DNA of 36,023 nt from the NCBI GenBank assembly GCA_025934715.1, contig JAICWR010000005.1, positions 1 through 36,023 of the forward strand, written 5' to 3'. How positions within the stretch are numbered: the stretch's first letter is position 1; every line of letters starts with the position of its first letter. Source of the DNA: Candidatus Saccharimonadota bacterium (GTDB lineage: Bacteria; Patescibacteriota; Saccharimonadia; Saccharimonadales; UBA10212). The notes beneath the pieces are model-generated. The model saw nothing but the letters and a program-made list of their open reading frames with translations. It searched no databases and had not been told where the DNA came from. This document shows positions 27,925 to 35,639 of this stretch, piece after piece. A program made the translations under genes and the position numbers.

Positions 27925-27986
27925 CCAGATTGATTTTTCAAGGTAAAAAACAGATAATATAAGGTGTTAATTTGATTGGGTTTACC

Positions 27987-28098
27987 CAATTTTGCGTATC
28001 GGGGCGCTAGCGACCGTACGCAAAATTGAGAGGAGAAGGCGAGGCCGTAAGTGAGCGAATTCAGTAGCTCACGGAAGCCGTTGCCTCGACTCCGACGA
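27987..28098 (+). ncRNA. Candidate structured tRNA leader element, copy A (upstream of tRNA-Lys)
   Basis: 12-bp perfect stem CAATTTTGCGTA/TACGCAAAATTG with 18-nt loop TCGGGGCGCTAGCGACCG, then AGAGGAG, second hairpin GTGAGC/GCTCAC, then CTCCGACGA abutting the tRNA. Homologous element at 35050..34933 (-). Confidence 0.6.
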
Positions 28099-28175
28099 GG
28101 GCCCATAGCTCAGTTGGTTAGAGCAGCGGCCTTTTAAGCCGCGTGTCGTGGGTTCGAATCCCACTGGGCCCTCCA
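28099..28175 (+). tRNA. tRNA-Lys(TTT)
   Basis: GGGCCCA acceptor, D-arm GCTC..GAGC, anticodon arm GCGGC-CTTTTAA-GCCGC, T-arm GTGGG-TTCGAAT-CCCAC, TGGGCCC, encoded CCA. Confidence 0.97.
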
Positions 28176-28187
28176 GAAATAACACAG

Positions 28188-28209
28188 CCTCGCTAAGCGC
28201 GAGGTTTTT
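28188..28209 (+). terminator. Rho-independent terminator after tRNA-Lys
   Basis: CCTCGC-TAAGC-GCGAGG-TTTTT. Confidence 0.88.
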
Positions 28210-28214
28210 GATAT

Positions 28215-28237
28215 AAAAAAACACCCGGCCTGGGTGT
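28215..28237 (-). terminator. Rho-independent terminator of the minus-strand gene at 28297-28581
   Basis: Minus strand reads ACACCC-AGGCC-GGGTGT-TTTTTT. Confidence 0.85.
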
Positions 28238-28246
28238 TGCGAGTGG

Positions 28247-28282
28247 GCCCGCGGCTCTAACTCTTGCGAGCGAGCCGCGGGC
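28247..28282 (-). other. Perfect 11-bp stem-loop in the 3' UTR of the minus-strand gene
   Basis: GCCCGCGGCTC (28247-28257) / GAGCCGCGGGC (28272-28282), 14-nt loop, no T-tract. Confidence 0.7.
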
Positions 28283-28296
28283 CTGAAGTTCGAGTC

Positions 28297-28581
28297 CTAC
28301 TGCTTGCCCGCCGGACAGACCATGATGGCCTTGTTGCCGGTGAGAGTGACAGGGCATCCGCCGAGAAAGCGGACGTGCGGGCCAACGCCAGGGCCGGAAA
28401 CGAGCGTTCCGACGCAGACGCGCGGAGTGCCGTTGTCGTTCAGTTGGCAGGTCCCGCTGTAGGTGCTGTCGGAGACAGTGAAGACCCAGCTACTGGTACC
28501 CGCGGCTGCGACACCGGTAATGATGGCAGCGATCGAGAGAACGACGAACGAAACGAGGAGCTTGGCACGCAGAGAGGACAT
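28297..28581 (-). CDS. Small secreted hypothetical protein (94 aa)
   Basis: Signal-peptide-like N-terminus (LRAKLLVSFVVLSIAAIITGVAAAG), several Cys; strong SD (AAAGGAGAGGAAATG on minus) and own promoter and terminator. Confidence 0.8.
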   Translation of the reverse strand: MSSLRAKLLVSFVVLSIAAIITGVAAAGTSSWVFTVSDSTYSGTCQLNDNGTPRVCVGTLVSGPGVGPHVRFLGGCPVTLTGNKAIMVCPAGKQ

Positions 28582-28680
28582 TTCCTCTCCTTTCTCCCCA
28601 CCAGCGTTCTACTGGCGAGGTAGTAGGAACCAGATTGTTGAACTTCATGCGTCAGTGGTTGCCCACCTCAGCCTTCAGAT

Positions 28681-28709
28681 ATATTACCATAAACATAATA
28701 AAAAAGCAA
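28681..28709 (-). promoter_or_regulatory. Promoter for the minus-strand secreted protein gene
   Basis: Minus strand TTGCTT (28709..28704), 17-bp spacer, TAATAT (28686..28681). Confidence 0.5.
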
Positions 28710-28755
28710 TAGCAGTTAACTTCTTTGGTCATCTGTGGGAATATTTGTTTAACAG

Positions 28756-30192
28756 ATGAAGAAATATCACAGAACCACCCTTATAACCCTGTTTTGCTTA
28801 TCAATTTTAGGAGGTTTAGGGCTGGCGAGGGTCATCAATTTCACGCCCCAGATTTGGCTTTTGACGCTTTCACCACTGTTATTAGCCGCCAGGAAACAGC
28901 GAATCATCGGCCTCTATCTGTTAGTCTTGATGGGTTTCGGTGTTGGATTATGGCGCGGCACTGTGTATATGCAGAAACTATCCATGCTGGACTCCTACAT
29001 TGGCCAGAAGGTGACCGTACAGGGAAAAGTGTTGGCTGATTCGGTGTATGGTAAAAATTCCCAAGTTGATTTTCAAATAGGCGGGGTATGGCTTTTAGGA
29101 CCCGATAGCCACCCTTTGACGGGCAAGATCAGGGTTAGCGGGTTTGGCATCCACATGGCCTACAAAGGGGACACTGTGCGGGCTTACGGCAAACTATACC
29201 CTGGACTTGGCTCTTACCAGGGAAGGATATCCTATGCCCAGCTGGAAACTATAGCTGCCAGCCACAACTGGCTGAACGACGGGGCGCGGCGGTTCAGCGC
29301 CGGTATGCAGAATGCCTTGCCTGAACCGCAAGCCTCCTTTGCTTTAGGGCTACTGGTGGGACAGCGCAACACTCTGCCGGCCATCATCACCAACCAGCTG
29401 ATCATGGTCGGGCTGGTGCACATCGTGGCGGTCAGCGGTTATAACCTAACTGTTCTGGTCAGGGCTGCCCAACGCCTTGGGGTAAGGTCGAAGTATCAAA
29501 GGCTGATAGTATCGCTCGGTTTAATATTGGCCTTTGTGCTGGTGACCGGTTTCAGCGCATCAATTGTCAGGGCGGCGGTGGTGTCCGTTTTGAGCCTTTT
29601 GGCGTGGTATTATGGCCTGCGCGTCCGCCCGGCGGTGTTGATAACCCTGGCCGCCGCCCTGACAGCCCTCTTCAACCCGTTTTATATTTGGGGAGACCTA
29701 GGCTGGTATCTGTCGTTTTTGGCTTTCTTTGGAATTATGGTGATTGCCCCGGCGGTATCCGCAAGGATATTTAGCCGGCCGCCCAAATTGATGACGGCTG
29801 TAGTGCTGGAAACGCTCTCGGCCGAAGTCATGACCCTGCCGCTGATAATGATGAGTTTCAGTCAGCTATCGCTAATTGCGCTGGTCGCCAATGCTCTGGT
29901 TGTCCCGCTGGTTCCATTCGCCATGTTGCTTTCAGCGGTGGCCGCCGGTGCGGGAGCGCTAATCCCCCAGTTTGCCGGCTGGCTGGCCTGGCCGGCCCGG
30001 TTGTTGCTGACCTACATGCTGGACGTGGTCCATCTGCTGGCCAACCTTCCTTCCATATTCATCCATCGCAGTATCGGTCTTGGCTACATGCTAGCCCTCT
30101 ACGCCTTGGCTTTGGCTGGGGTGGCCATATTAAGGCACAAATTGGCCCGCAGCTCTAAAAAGGTTGATGGCTTCGCCCAAATAACACCTTAA
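28756..30192 (+). CDS. comEC: ComEC/Rec2-type competence membrane channel (no C-terminal metallo-beta-lactamase domain)
   Basis: GLLVGQRNTLPAIITNQLIMVGLVHIVAVSGYNLTVLV, VTGFSASIVRAAVVSVLSL, WGDLGWYLSFLAFFGI: ComEC core; DUF4131-like N-terminal region. Confidence 0.9.
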   Translation: MKKYHRTTLITLFCLSILGGLGLARVINFTPQIWLLTLSPLLLAARKQRIIGLYLLVLMGFGVGLWRGTVYMQKLSMLDSYIGQKVTVQGKVLADSVYGKNSQVDFQIGGVWLLGPDSHPLTGKIRVSGFGIHMAYKGDTVRAYGKLYPGLGSYQGRISYAQLETIAASHNWLNDGARRFSAGMQNALPEPQASFALGLLVGQRNTLPAIITNQLIMVGLVHIVAVSGYNLTVLVRAAQRLGVRSKYQRLIVSLGLILAFVLVTGFSASIVRAAVVSVLSLLAWYYGLRVRPAVLITLAAALTALFNPFYIWGDLGWYLSFLAFFGIMVIAPAVSARIFSRPPKLMTAVVLETLSAEVMTLPLIMMSFSQLSLIALVANALVVPLVPFAMLLSAVAAGAGALIPQFAGWLAWPARLLLTYMLDVVHLLANLPSIFIHRSIGLGYMLALYALALAGVAILRHKLARSSKKVDGFAQITP

Positions 30193-30211
30193 ATGTGTTA
30201 AAATAACAGAT

Positions 30212-30940
30212 ATGAGTGGACATAGTAAATGGGCGACAATTAAGCGGCAAAAGGGCGCCAATGACGCTAAACGTGGAGCTTTATTCACGAAACTTGGCAA
30301 CCAAATAGCTATTGCTGCCAGGAACGGTATAGACCCCTCGGCCAACTCGGCCTTAGCTTTAGCGATCGAAAAAGCCAAAGCCGCCAATATGCCCAATTCC
30401 AATATTGAACGTTCTATCCAGAGGGTCAGTGACAAATCGGCGGCCGAGCTAGAAGAAGTGATGTACGAAGGTTATGGCCCAGGCGGCGTGGCGGTTTTAG
30501 TGGAGTGCGCTACCGATAACCGCAACCGGACCTTGCCGGAAGTCCGGGCGGCCTTCACTAAAAACGGCGGCAATATGGCCGACCAGGGTAGCGTGGCCTT
30601 CCAGTTTAACCGCCAAGGGGTTATCCGGGTCAAAGGGCAGGGCGAAGATCTAGAGCTGGCGGCCATCGACGCCGGCGCCGAAGATATATTTGAAGAAGAA
30701 GAGACCGGCGAAACCGTCATTCATACCGCCCAAAACGATCTGGCCAAAGTCCGTGATGCCCTCAAAAGTAGTTACGAAGTAGTCGATGCCGAGCTGACTT
30801 ACACACCTAATAACACCATAGAGATTTCCAACGCCGATACCGCCCGCAAAATCATCAAACTAATGGACGCGCTCGAAGACCTGGATGATGTGGCCGCCAC
30901 CCACACCAACTTCGAACTCGCCGAGGATATAAATGTCTAA
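30212..30940 (+). CDS. YebC/PmpR family transcriptional regulator
   Basis: MSGHSKWATIKRQKGANDAKRGALFTKLGNQIAIAAR, YEGYGPGGVAVLVECATDNRNRT. Confidence 0.97.
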   Translation: MSGHSKWATIKRQKGANDAKRGALFTKLGNQIAIAARNGIDPSANSALALAIEKAKAANMPNSNIERSIQRVSDKSAAELEEVMYEGYGPGGVAVLVECATDNRNRTLPEVRAAFTKNGGNMADQGSVAFQFNRQGVIRVKGQGEDLELAAIDAGAEDIFEEEETGETVIHTAQNDLAKVRDALKSSYEVVDAELTYTPNNTIEISNADTARKIIKLMDALEDLDDVAATHTNFELAEDINV

Positions 30941-31433
30941 AAAATCGGTGGTCGCAGTTGACCTTAATGGCAATCAAGAAGAGATTTCCGTAGATAAACT
31001 GGAATGGCGGCCATCAGCATACGCCATAGTTATTAAAAATGGGGCTTTACTTCTGTCTCCACAAACCAATGGCTATGACTTGCCCGGTGGAGGAATTGAC
31101 AAGGGAGAAAAACCCGAAGAAAGTGTCATTCGTGAAGTCAAAGAGGAAACAGGAATAGATGTCGAAAATCCTCGTCTGGTTGCGTGCGCGTCTAATTTTT
31201 TCAAGCGTACCTATAAAACCACACACTACGTCCAGTCGATACTTCTCTATTACGTTTGTGATTTTCTAGGTGGGGAACTCAGCGATGCAGGTTTTACAGA
31301 AGAGGAAAGATTAACAACTCAATTTCCTGAATGGGTAAGATTAGACAGCGGTCAGATTAAACTCGACGATAAACAGATGGGGTCAAGCTATGATTGGCGG
31401 CCTCTAGTCAAGAAAATAGCTCAAGAGAGATGA
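30933..31433 (+). CDS. NUDIX hydrolase
   Basis: Nudix box GGGIDKGEKPEESVIREVKEETGID (GxxxxxExxxxxxxREUxEExGU-like). Confidence 0.93.
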   Translation: MSKKSVVAVDLNGNQEEISVDKLEWRPSAYAIVIKNGALLLSPQTNGYDLPGGGIDKGEKPEESVIREVKEETGIDVENPRLVACASNFFKRTYKTTHYVQSILLYYVCDFLGGELSDAGFTEEERLTTQFPEWVRLDSGQIKLDDKQMGSSYDWRPLVKKIAQER

Positions 31434-31906
31434 GAATTATTGGGATTGATCCGGGGACGGGAATACTCGGGTTTGGAGTTATTGAGAGCGATGGCCATAA
31501 GCACCAGGTCGTGGATGCCGGAGTGATACGGACTCCAGTCAAGGAAGATGACGCCGTGCGCCTGCAGACGATTTTTGAGGAACTATCAGATATAGTCGCC
31601 CAGACCAAACCAACCGAAATGGCCGTTGAAAAATTATTTTTTGCCCAAAACGTCACCACCGCCATGACGGTGGCGCAAGCCAGGGGAGTGGTGCTGCTGG
31701 CCGCCAAGCAAGCTGGTCTAGGTATCCATGAATACACCCCGCTGCAAATTAAACAGTCATTAACTGGCTACGGCCGGGCCGAAAAGAAGCAAATGCAGGA
31801 GATGGTCCGGGTGTTGCTGGGGCTTAAAGACATCCCGCAGCCGGACGACTGCGCTGACGCTTTAGCGGCCGCTCTCGTGTACGCTACCACCATTAAGGTA
31901 AAATAA
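31430..31906 (+). CDS. ruvC: Holliday junction endonuclease RuvC
   Basis: MRIIGIDPGTGILGFGVIE, AVEKLFFAQNVTTAMTVAQARGVVLLA, DDCADALAAALVYA; ATGA overlap with NUDIX stop. Confidence 0.95.
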   Translation: MRIIGIDPGTGILGFGVIESDGHKHQVVDAGVIRTPVKEDDAVRLQTIFEELSDIVAQTKPTEMAVEKLFFAQNVTTAMTVAQARGVVLLAAKQAGLGIHEYTPLQIKQSLTGYGRAEKKQMQEMVRVLLGLKDIPQPDDCADALAAALVYATTIKVK

Positions 31907-31910
31907 GGCC

Positions 31911-32483
31911 ATGATTGCGACGCTCAAAGGAAAGGTGGCCGAAAAAACGCTGGACCTTGTGGTTGTTGAGTGCGGCGGTATCGGTTATGGCGTGTATGTG
32001 CCGTTTGAGGACTTCGGTGCGCTAGAAGAAAGCGGTGAAGCCAAGCTGTATATCTATGAACATATCCGCGAGAACGCCCACGATTTGTTTGGTTTCCGTG
32101 ACCCCCAGTCCAAGGCACTTTTTGAACTGCTGTTGAGCGTCAATGGCGTCGGCCCGCGCATGGCCTTATCTATACTCAGTATTGCGACTTTATCGCATGT
32201 ACGCCAGGCGATCGCTGCCGGCGACGTGAAATTCATCACCCAAGCCGTTGGAGTAGGCAAACGAGTGGCCGAACGGGTGGTGGTGGACCTGAAAGACAAG
32301 GTTGGCCTGCCAGCCGATGAATCAGCCACCGATTTTTTAGCAGCGCCCGCCAACCCCAACGACGAAGCCCTCCAAGGCTTAGTGGCTCTCGGCTTTTCCG
32401 TCCAGGACGCCGCAACCGCCCTGAAAAAAGTCGATACAAAATTGCCGCCCGAAGACCGCATAAAAGCCGCCCTCAAAAGCTAA
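31911..32483 (+). CDS. ruvA: Holliday junction branch migration protein RuvA
   Basis: MIATLKGKVAEKTLDLVVVECGGIGYGVYVP, LLSVNGVGPRMALSILS, GVGKRVAERVVVDLKDK, C-terminal ALVALGFS-like domain. Confidence 0.95.
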   Translation: MIATLKGKVAEKTLDLVVVECGGIGYGVYVPFEDFGALEESGEAKLYIYEHIRENAHDLFGFRDPQSKALFELLLSVNGVGPRMALSILSIATLSHVRQAIAAGDVKFITQAVGVGKRVAERVVVDLKDKVGLPADESATDFLAAPANPNDEALQGLVALGFSVQDAATALKKVDTKLPPEDRIKAALKS

Positions 32484-32501
32484 TTTTAGTAGAATAGAGA
32501 C

Positions 32502-33320
32502 ATGCCAGAGCCATCACAGCACGAGCCATCCATTAGTGAAAAGGCTGATGAAAGACACGGTCCGCAAGAAGAGCGCTTATTTGCTATTGTGCGGGGGGCT
32601 TACGATGAAGAAGGGCACGGCACGGTGGTACCCTGGAACGAACAACAGTCTGGCTCAACGGAGGATCGCGCGACCACACAAGATGAGCTGGATACACGCA
32701 GAAGGGAAGCCAGCCTGACTGCCATAAGAGAGTCAAGAAAACACGAATTAAGATTGGTACGAGACCGTTTTGAACGACGATATACAACCTGGATACCTTT
32801 TTCAGAGGCCGAAATGACGTTAGCCGTTACAGGACTGACAACTAAAGCAAATAAGATTTTGAGTAAAATCGGTCCTAATACTCTTTCAGTAACTGAGAAA
32901 TACTATCAAGCTGCCAAGAACTACCGCAACCAGGCGGCAGTTCACCATGCAAATCTTATGGATGCCAAAATTTTTGAGCAAGACCTTAAACCCTCACTGG
33001 ATAAAGTCCGCCAAACACCCGAGATAAGGGGAGCCTTGGCTGATTATCTATACGCCAAGCAATCTTTGGAGAGACTGAGATGGGGGCAGAAAAGGGGTAA
33101 AAGGAAAAGCCAGGGGCGGATGCCGCGCGAGCGGGAATACCAAGAGATTTTTGACAGTATGGACTTTAAAAGCGAAGAGGCCCTGATTGCCATATGGGAA
33201 ATGGCGGTCCAATGCGCCCACTCGAGGCAGGAGTACTGGCAGATAGAGATAGAAAACACTGAGAATAGCAACGAGTTAGTCAGAGCTATAAAAACTGAAG
33301 ATCAAACTCACAGAACGTGA
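32502..33320 (+). CDS. Hypothetical protein (272 aa), hydrophilic, charged/coiled-coil-like
   Basis: Long ORF between ruvA and dus; TAGAAT 6 nt before ATG; overlaps the dus GTG start. Confidence 0.7.
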   Translation: MPEPSQHEPSISEKADERHGPQEERLFAIVRGAYDEEGHGTVVPWNEQQSGSTEDRATTQDELDTRRREASLTAIRESRKHELRLVRDRFERRYTTWIPFSEAEMTLAVTGLTTKANKILSKIGPNTLSVTEKYYQAAKNYRNQAAVHHANLMDAKIFEQDLKPSLDKVRQTPEIRGALADYLYAKQSLERLRWGQKRGKRKSQGRMPREREYQEIFDSMDFKSEEALIAIWEMAVQCAHSRQEYWQIEIENTENSNELVRAIKTEDQTHRT

Positions 33321-34273
33321 ATTTATTTGAAAATTTGCCCAAGCCGTTTTTTGTGTTGGCGCCGATGGACGATGTCACGGACACTGTTTTCCGCCAGATT
33401 GTAGCTGACTGCGCCAAGCCTGATTTATCATTCACGGAATTCGTAAACGTCGATGGCTTGCAAAGCCCGGGCCGGGCGCACCTGCTGCCCAAACTGAGAA
33501 TTTCGGATAAAGAAAAGCCGGTCATAGCCCAGCTATGGGGCTTAAAACCGGAAAATTTCTATAAAACAGCCAAAGAATTAGCCAGCATGGGCTTTGCAGG
33601 GGTGGACCTGAATATGGGCTGTCCGGTGAAGACTGTGGTTAAAAATGGGGCTTGCGCGGCGCTGATAAATAACAGGGAATTAGCCACGGAAATAATTGAG
33701 GCCGCCAGGGAAGGAGCAGGGGGCTCCCTGCCCGTCTCAGTTAAAACCCGGGTAGGATTTACAACAGTCGACATGGGTTGGCTGGAGTTCCTGTTATCAA
33801 AAAAACTTAACATGTTAAGTATTCATGGCCGGACTGCCAAGCAAATGTCTAAAGTCCCGGCCGACTGGGATTTGATCGGCCGGGCCGTGGGGCTGCGCGA
33901 TTCCCTGTCCCCTGCCACGTTGATTGTTGGCAATGGCGACGTTTTGAGCCGCATACAAGGCGAAGAACTGGCTAAGAAACACGGCTTGGACGGTATCATG
34001 ATTGGCCGCGGAATTTTCCATGACCCTTTTATTTTTTCTCAAAGCAGACCGTGGGAAGGATGGGGTGAAACCAAACGCCTACAGTTATTTATCAAACATA
34101 TAGAACTATTCCTAAAGACTTATGGAGGATCCGAACGCAAATTCGAGCCGCTTAGGAAATTCTGCAAAACTTATATTAATGGTTTTGAGGGTGCCGCCGA
34201 ACTGCGGGCTGAGTTCATGCTGGCCAAAAGCGCCGCAGAGGCTCTGGAACTGCTCCGCGGCCGGCGGCGTTAA
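33317..34273 (+). CDS. tRNA-dihydrouridine synthase (Dus family)
   Basis: FVLAPMDDVTDTVFRQIVADCAKPDLSFTEFV, GVDLNMGCPVKTVVKNGACAALI, VSVKTRVGF, LSIHGRTAKQM, GIMIGRGIFHDPFIF. Confidence 0.95.
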   Translation: MNLFENLPKPFFVLAPMDDVTDTVFRQIVADCAKPDLSFTEFVNVDGLQSPGRAHLLPKLRISDKEKPVIAQLWGLKPENFYKTAKELASMGFAGVDLNMGCPVKTVVKNGACAALINNRELATEIIEAAREGAGGSLPVSVKTRVGFTTVDMGWLEFLLSKKLNMLSIHGRTAKQMSKVPADWDLIGRAVGLRDSLSPATLIVGNGDVLSRIQGEELAKKHGLDGIMIGRGIFHDPFIFSQSRPWEGWGETKRLQLFIKHIELFLKTYGGSERKFEPLRKFCKTYINGFEGAAELRAEFMLAKSAAEALELLRGRRR

Positions 34274-34372
34274 CAAGTTGTAAAGACTTTTACGTTCCGC
34301 CCGGTAAAATCTCACTGTATGGCGCGGCCCTATAGCCCATTATGGTAATAGGCACTAATCGAGGAGGTCAAC

Positions 34373-34798
34373 ATGAGAAGCACCAGAAACAGGGTGGAGG
34401 AAAGGGACGCGCGGTACGCTGACAGGCGGCCGGTCAGGCCGGAATATACGGATGCGACTGAGGCCAGGTCGCTGGCCGGTATAAATTTCATTTTGGGAAT
34501 CTGGCTGATTATTTCGCCGTGGATCCTAAATTACTTCACAACCGAGGCCAGGTGGGACCAGTTTGCGACCGGAATCGCCATAGCGGTTTTGGCGTTGATA
34601 CGTTACGCCATACCACGGGCCAGCTGGGCTAGCTGGTTGGCCGGACTGGCGGGAATTTGGATGATAATCGCGCCTTTCATTCTGAATTACACTAAAACAG
34701 CCGCTTTTTGGAACGAGATAATAGTAGGTATTGTGGTGGCTGTACTGGCCTTTGCTAATGTCCAGACCTATAGCCGTTACAACCGTACCCCTGCCTGA
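34373..34798 (+). CDS. SPW-repeat membrane protein
   Basis: Two repeats: LAGINFILGIWLIISPWILNYF and LAGLAGIWMIIAPFILNY; strong SD (GAGGAGGTCAACATG). Confidence 0.9.
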   Translation: MRSTRNRVEERDARYADRRPVRPEYTDATEARSLAGINFILGIWLIISPWILNYFTTEARWDQFATGIAIAVLALIRYAIPRASWASWLAGLAGIWMIIAPFILNYTKTAAFWNEIIVGIVVAVLAFANVQTYSRYNRTPA

Positions 34799-34856
34799 CA
34801 ATAAGAAAAGCTGGGCGCTAAAAAAATCGTCCCATTGATTACGGTGGGACGGTTTT

Positions 34857-34932
34857 TGGTGGGGAAGGCAGGATTTGAACCTGCGACCAATCGGTTATGA
34901 GCCGACTGCTCTAACCACTGAGCTACTTCCCC
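34857..34932 (-). tRNA. tRNA-Met(CAT) (elongator-like; Ile2 not excluded)
   Basis: Minus strand GGGGAAGTAGCTCAGTGGTTAGAGCAGTCGGCTCATAACCGATTGGTCGCAGGTTCAAATCCTGCCTTCCCCACCA; anticodon CAT, encoded CCA. Confidence 0.95.
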
Positions 34933-35050
34933 TCGTCGGAGCCGGGGCAATGGCCTCCATAAGCGCACTAACGTTTGCTTATTACAGCCTCGGCCCGTCT
35001 CCTCCTCTCAATTTTGCGCACGGTCGCTAGCGCCCCGATGCACAAAATTG
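34933..35050 (-). ncRNA. Candidate structured tRNA leader element, copy B (upstream of tRNA-Met)
   Basis: Minus strand CAATTTTGTGCA-TCGGGGCGCTAGCGACCG-TGCGCAAAATTG, AGAGGAG, hairpin ATAAGC/GCTTAT, GGAGGCCATTGCC, CTCCGACGA abutting the tRNA; same order as copy A. Confidence 0.6.
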
Positions 35051-35108
35051 CCAAAGCTACAGGGGTAATTATATCAGCTACAAAGATAAACTATATAATA
35101 GATATTAG

Positions 35109-35570
35109 ATGTTTGATGAAATAAAAAGTCTCCTAAACAATAAACGATCTAAGCAGCTAACCGATGTGCGCAACATCGGCTTATACATTTTTGGCATCGT
35201 GGTGCTGGCGATCGCCTGGAGCGGCGCCAAAACTGTCCAGAACAACTACGAACTGCAAAAACAGATCAACCAGCTTAAACAAGAGAACGTTGTGCTGGGC
35301 CTTAACAACGACAACACCGGCCTCCAGAACGGATTTTATAAGACCAATGAATACCTTGACCTGTCTGCCAGACAGGATTTAGGCTTGGCCGCGCCGGGCG
35401 AAAAAGTCTTGTTGGTGCCAAAATCGGTGGCGATGAAGTACGTCGATCCGGCATTAGAAACCAGCCAAAACTCCTCGGGTATATCACCGGCGGACACCCG
35501 CCCAAAATATATCAGGCACCTTGAGGATTGGCGTGATTTTTTGCTAGGCCGCAAGTTATTCAGTGACTAA
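35109..35570 (+). CDS. FtsB/DivIC-like septum formation initiator family protein
   Basis: N-terminal TM (IGLYIFGIVVLAIAWSGA) followed by coiled coil (YELQKQINQLKQENVVL) and DLSARQDLGLAAPGEKVLLVP. Confidence 0.75.
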   Translation: MFDEIKSLLNNKRSKQLTDVRNIGLYIFGIVVLAIAWSGAKTVQNNYELQKQINQLKQENVVLGLNNDNTGLQNGFYKTNEYLDLSARQDLGLAAPGEKVLLVPKSVAMKYVDPALETSQNSSGISPADTRPKYIRHLEDWRDFLLGRKLFSD

Positions 35571-35585
35571 GACTTCGTTGGCCAA

Positions 35586-35614
35586 TTGACTTTATCACGA
35601 CTTTAACCGATAAT
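35586..35614 (+). promoter_or_regulatory. Sigma70-type promoter of the 35640 gene
   Basis: TTGACT, 17-bp spacer, GATAAT. Confidence 0.6.
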
Positions 35615-35639
35615 CAGGCTTAAGTTTAAAAGGCTGAAA

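Noticed and set aside
27987-28098. T-box riboswitch interpretation of the tRNA leader
   Set aside because: It precedes a tRNA gene rather than a synthetase/biosynthesis gene, and I see no T-box UGGN bulge or antiterminator arrangement.
34777-34968. Minus-strand 63-aa ORF (…GEVAQWLEQSAHNRLVAGSNPAFPT…)
   Set aside because: It is the translated tRNA-Met gene plus flanks; the peptide is a well-known tRNA translation artefact.
27987-35050. The inverted copies A and B as terminal inverted repeats of a 7-kb mobile element
   Set aside because: The enclosed genes are mostly housekeeping (yebC, ruvCA, dus), there is no transposase or recombinase, and each copy is tied to the 5' end of a tRNA with stem-preserving divergence.
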